Position numbers and translations under genes: made by a program
Assembly: GCF_001280125.1 (NCBI RefSeq)
Contig: NZ_LGEG01000024.1
Location: forward strand, 1 to 64,000
DNA from: Streptomyces sp. NRRL F-6492
GTDB taxonomy: Bacteria; Actinomycetota; Actinomycetes; Streptomycetales; Streptomycetaceae
Direction: 5' to 3'
DNA: 64,000 nucleotides
Notes under the pieces: generated by a model
What the model was told of the DNA's origin: nothing
What the model saw: only the letters and a program-made list of their open reading frames with translations
The model's database searches: none
Shown: piece after piece, positions 61,313 through 64,000 of the stretch
Layout: every line of letters begins with the position of its first letter
Numbering within the stretch: position 1 is the stretch's first letter

Positions 61313-61547
61313 GGCTGGGGCTCCGTCTCGTCGTGAGGTCTCCGGTGCCAACTCCGCCTCCCGCGCAGGTATTCCGGCCCCTGCCGTCACCCGGCCCCGG
61401 CCTCGGCCGCCCGCCGCGACTGCCGCCGATCGGCTGAGGATCGAAGGCCGTACCGGCCCGGTGCGCGGACGGCCGGTGGCCGGGGGCCTAGCTTGCGGAG
61501 TGCCGCGCTCGCGCGGAGTACCCCGTCGTTCTACCGAGAGGTCTTCC

Positions 61548-61739
61548 ATGCGTTCCCTGCTGACCGCCCTCGCCGCCGCCGCCCTCGTCCTGGGGGCCGC
61601 CGGTGCCGCCAGCGCCGACGTGTACGTCGACTACGAGCCGGAGGACTCGTACACGATCGTCTTCGGCGACTGGCTCCAGTTCGCGGGCGGCGACGTCTTC
61701 AGCGCCGGTCACGACAACACCGTCGGCTCCGACGACTGA
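61548..61739 (+). CDS. Small secreted acidic peptide, unknown
   Basis: A 63-residue precursor. Residues 1-23 form a Sec signal peptide (RSLLTALAAAALVLGAAGA, cleavage after ASA). The mature ~40 residues are strongly acidic and aromatic (DVYVDYEPEDSYTIVFGDW) and end GHDNTVGSDD, with no Cys. It is the size of chaplins or other surface peptides but lacks their motifs. CCGAGAGG precedes ATG 61548. Terminated by a hairpin. Confidence 0.75.
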   Translation: MRSLLTALAAAALVLGAAGAASADVYVDYEPEDSYTIVFGDWLQFAGGDVFSAGHDNTVGSDD

Positions 61740-61749
61740 GACCGGGGCG

Positions 61750-61772
61750 GGGGGCCTCGTCGAGAGGCCCCC
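61750..61772. terminator. Bidirectional hairpin
   Basis: GGGGGCCTC (61750-61758) pairs with GAGGCCCCC (61764-61772) around GTCGA, between the convergent small peptide gene and the PLDc_N gene. Confidence 0.82.
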
Positions 61773-61779
61773 GGGTCCG

Positions 61780-62166
61780 TCAGGCCTCGTTCTCCTCGCC
61801 CCGCTCGCGCCGCTTCAGTTCCTCCTCGCGGCGCCGCAGGTCCGCCTCCCAGTCCTTGAGGAGGTCGTCCTCCTCGTCGCGCTTCCCCGGCGCGTCGTCC
61901 TTGAGGGACTTCAGGAACTCGGGGTTGTCGTCGGGGGCCACCCAGCCGCCGCCCCTCGTGCCCCCCGGGCCGGGGCGGCCCTTCGGCCCGCGCTCCTTGC
62001 CCGCGACGATCCAGCCGATCGCGCCGACGATCGAGAACAGCAGCACGACGATCGCCCACACCGGCTTCGGGAGGTGCTTGACCTCCTCCTCCGGGGTGTT
62101 CAGGCAGTCGATGAAGGCGTAGATCATCAGCGCCAGCGGCAGGATGAACAGCAGCGCCCTGAGCAT
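61780..62166 (-). CDS. Small membrane protein with PLDc_N domain
   Basis: A 128-residue protein. Two helices (residues 2-20 [19 protein letters not shown], and 35-55 [19 protein letters not shown]) form a phospholipase D nuclease N-terminal-type domain. A Gly/Pro linker and an acidic-basic coiled-coil-like tail ([19 protein letters not shown]) follow. These PLDc_N proteins are common next to the menaquinone gene cluster of streptomycetes; function unknown. The start is ATG 62166, 90 bases from the divergent UbiD gene. Confidence 0.87.
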   Translation of the reverse strand: MLRALLFILPLALMIYAFIDCLNTPEEEVKHLPKPVWAIVVLLFSIVGAIGWIVAGKERGPKGRPGPGGTRGGGWVAPDDNPEFLKSLKDDAPGKRDEEDDLLKDWEADLRRREEELKRRERGEENEA

Positions 62167-62256
62167 GTGGGACAGCCCCCTGGAAGCGGTGGCGGGGGCG
62201 CGCTTCGGCGGCCCCGGTGACAGGTCCAGGGTAGCCGGTGACCGATACTTGCCCCT

Positions 62257-63714
62257 ATGGCTTACGACGATCTCCGCTCGCTGCTCAGGGCTCTTGAGCG
62301 TGATGGCGACCTCAAGCGCATCAAGGCCGAAGTCGACCCGTACCTGGAGGTCGGGGAGATCGTCGACCGCGTGAACAAGGCGGGAGGCCCGGCGCTCCTC
62401 TTCGAGAACGTCAAGGGCTCCTCGATGCCGCTGGCGATGAACGTCTTCGGGACGGACCGCCGGCTGCTCAAGGCCCTCGGCCTGAAGTCGTACGGCGAGA
62501 TCAGCGAGAAGATCGGCGGGCTCCTCAAGCCGGAGCTGCCGCAGGGCTTCGTCGGGGTCCGCGAGGCCTTCGGCAAGCTGGGCTCGATGGTCCACGTGCC
62601 GCCGAAGAAGGTGAAGTCCGGCGACGCGCCCGTGCAGGAGGTCGTCCTCACCGGCGACGACGTCGACCTGGACCGGCTGCCCGCGCTCTTCACCTGGCCG
62701 AAGGACGGCGGCTCCTTCTTCAACCTGGGGCTCACCCACACCAAGCACCCCGAGACCGGCGTCCGCAACCTCGGCCTCTACCGGCTCCAGCGCCACGACA
62801 AGCGCACCATCGGCATGCACTGGCAGATCCACAAGGACAGCCGGAACCACTACGCGGTGGCGGCCGAGCGGGGCGAGCGGCTGCCGGTCGCGATCGCCTT
62901 CGGCTGTCCGCCGGCCGTGACGTACGCCTCGACGGCCCCGCTGCCGGGCGACATCGACGAGTACCTCTTCGCCGGCTTCGTGCAGGGCAAGCGGATCGAG
63001 ATGGTCGACTGCAAGACCGTGCCGCTCCAGGTCCCCGCGCAGGCCGAGGTCGTGATCGAGGGCTGGCTGGAGCCGGGCGAGATGCTCCCGGAGGGCCCCT
63101 TCGGCGACCACACCGGCTTCTACACCCCGCAGGAGCCCTTCCCCGCGCTGCGGATCGACTGCGTGACGATGCGGAAGCGTCCGCTGCTCCAGTCGATCGT
63201 GGTCGGCCGGCCGCCGAGCGAGGACGGGCCGCTCGGGCGGGCGACGGAGCGCTTCTTCCTGCCCCTGCTCAAGATCATCGTGCCGGACATCGTGGACTAC
63301 CACCTGCCGGAGTCCGGCGGCTTCCACAACTGCGCGATCGTCTCGATCGACAAGAAGTACCCGAAGCACGCGCAGAAGGTCATGCACGCCATCTGGGGCG
63401 CGCACATGATGTCGCTGACCAAGCTGATCGTCGTGGTCGACAAGGACTGCGACGTCCACGACCTGCACGAGGTCGCCTGGCGGGCCCTCGGCAACACCGA
63501 CTACGCCCGCGACCTCACCGTGGTCGAGGGGCCGGTCGACCACCTCGACCACGCCTCCTACCAGCAGTTCTGGGGCGGCAAGGCGGGCATCGACGCCACC
63601 AAGAAGCTGCCCGAGGAGGGCTATACCCGGGACGGCGGCTGGCCGGACATGGTCGAGTCGGACCCCGATGTCGCCGAACGGGTGACCCGTCGCTGGAAGG
63701 AGTACGGGCTGTGA
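62257..63714 (+). CDS. mqnL: UbiD-family decarboxylase of menaquinone synthesis
   Basis: A 485-residue UbiD decarboxylase, which uses prenylated FMN made by a UbiX partner. [21 protein letters not shown] starts it, and the [21 protein letters not shown] and [16 protein letters not shown] blocks are family landmarks around the cofactor. In streptomycetes the copy before the UbiA gene is assigned to the late steps of futalosine-pathway menaquinone synthesis (1,4-dihydroxy-6-naphthoate decarboxylation), which I follow by synteny. Start ATG 62257; coupled to the UbiA gene by GTGA. Confidence 0.92.
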   Translation: MAYDDLRSLLRALERDGDLKRIKAEVDPYLEVGEIVDRVNKAGGPALLFENVKGSSMPLAMNVFGTDRRLLKALGLKSYGEISEKIGGLLKPELPQGFVGVREAFGKLGSMVHVPPKKVKSGDAPVQEVVLTGDDVDLDRLPALFTWPKDGGSFFNLGLTHTKHPETGVRNLGLYRLQRHDKRTIGMHWQIHKDSRNHYAVAAERGERLPVAIAFGCPPAVTYASTAPLPGDIDEYLFAGFVQGKRIEMVDCKTVPLQVPAQAEVVIEGWLEPGEMLPEGPFGDHTGFYTPQEPFPALRIDCVTMRKRPLLQSIVVGRPPSEDGPLGRATERFFLPLLKIIVPDIVDYHLPESGGFHNCAIVSIDKKYPKHAQKVMHAIWGAHMMSLTKLIVVVDKDCDVHDLHEVAWRALGNTDYARDLTVVEGPVDHLDHASYQQFWGGKAGIDATKKLPEEGYTRDGGWPDMVESDPDVAERVTRRWKEYGL

Positions 63715-64000
63715 GCAGCGATGCCATGCTCGGCAACGGCAGTGCGGAGCCCGTCGGCCCCCGCAAACGCGGGGGTGTCCCGGCCTTCCTGCGGCTCGTG
63801 ATGATCGAGCACTCGGTCTTCGCGCTGCCCTTCGCGTACATCGCCTCGCTCACCGCGATGTTCCAGACGGACAGGAGGATCCACTGGTGGACGCTGCTGC
63901 TCGTCACCGTCTGCATGGTGGGCCTTCGGACCTTCGCCATGGCCTGCAACCGGATCATCGACCGCGAGATCGACGCGCGTAATCCGCGCACGGCCGGTCG
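63711..64000 (+). CDS. mqnP: UbiA-family prenyltransferase, 5' part (cut by window end)
   Basis: The first 96 codons from GTG 63711. [20 protein letters not shown] is the first membrane helix region, then a second helix, then [18 protein letters not shown], the N-x3-D-x3-D prenyl-diphosphate/Mg motif of the UbiA family. The equivalent streptomycete gene is MqnP, which prenylates 1,4-dihydroxy-6-naphthoate before UbiD acts. It continues beyond 64000. GTGA overlap with the UbiD gene. Confidence 0.92.
   Translation, partial: MSSDAMLGNGSAEPVGPRKRGGVPAFLRLVMIEHSVFALPFAYIASLTAMFQTDRRIHWWTLLLVTVCMVGLRTFAMACNRIIDREIDARNPRTAG

Overview
The window looks like chromosomal DNA of a Streptomyces or very close relative. 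The sequence is strongly GC-rich with G/C-ending codons, GTG and TTG starts are common, and neighbouring genes are often coupled by ATGA or GTGA overlaps. It carries the developmental genes bldN (ECF sigma factor), rsbN (its membrane anti-sigma) and bdtA, a Rex operator in front of rex-hemACD, a class I lysyl-tRNA synthetase beside argS, and many DUF families typical of actinomycetes. No calls come from database searches; they rest on reading motifs and on remembered family and synteny knowledge.

Layout. 1-145: 3' end of a 5S rRNA gene and its terminator, i.e. the end of an rRNA operon. 163-17981: a deeply conserved actinobacterial block (HAD phosphatase, MFS transporter, AcuC-like deacetylase, phosphatase, bdtA, a 32-residue AURKAIP1/COX24-type protein, epimerase-like SDR, acyltransferase, rsbN, bldN, HAD-IB phosphatase, glutaredoxin-like protein, rex-hemA-hemC-hemD, hemB, DUF1876). 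18071-29108: lipoproteins, a membrane-tethered HTH protein with a Glu-Pro repeat, argS, lysS, a DUF2637 protein, two DUF3558-type lipoproteins and an RtcB-family ligase. 29191-39757: more variable enzymes and regulators (two SDR-type proteins, MarR, Mut7-C RNase, two GNATs, AraC, MerR, a KimA-like potassium importer), with several short tandem repeats in the spacers. 40062-48047: hemL, a histidine phosphatase, a deacetylase-like lipoprotein and the System II cytochrome c maturation set (TlpA/ResA-like, CcdA, ResB, CcsB). 48095-60528: an accessory stretch with a receptor-like membrane protein beside a large P-loop ATPase, a deaminase, a short GntR regulator, a DUF5753/DUF6879 module with small satellite genes, a NUDIX hydrolase, a secreted protein of beta-rich appearance, a lipoprotein, and a decayed type VII-like polymorphic toxin locus. 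60665-64000: an NAD(P)H oxidoreductase, small secreted and membrane proteins, then a UbiD decarboxylase coupled to a UbiA prenyltransferase (futalosine-type menaquinone pathway), cut by the window edge.

How it fits together. Three parts of the window serve respiration: tetrapyrrole synthesis under the NADH/NAD sensor Rex (hemACD, hemB and the separate hemL), heme attachment to cytochromes c, and menaquinone synthesis. A second theme is morphological development (bdtA, bldN, rsbN) placed inside the conserved heme neighbourhood. Tight hairpins separate most convergent gene pairs. The observations I would look at first are a near-copy of the hemL translation start in a 22-codon ORF upstream of hemL, a 50-base AT-rich island inside rtcB, and the receptor-like protein plus ATPase pair at 48650-52316.
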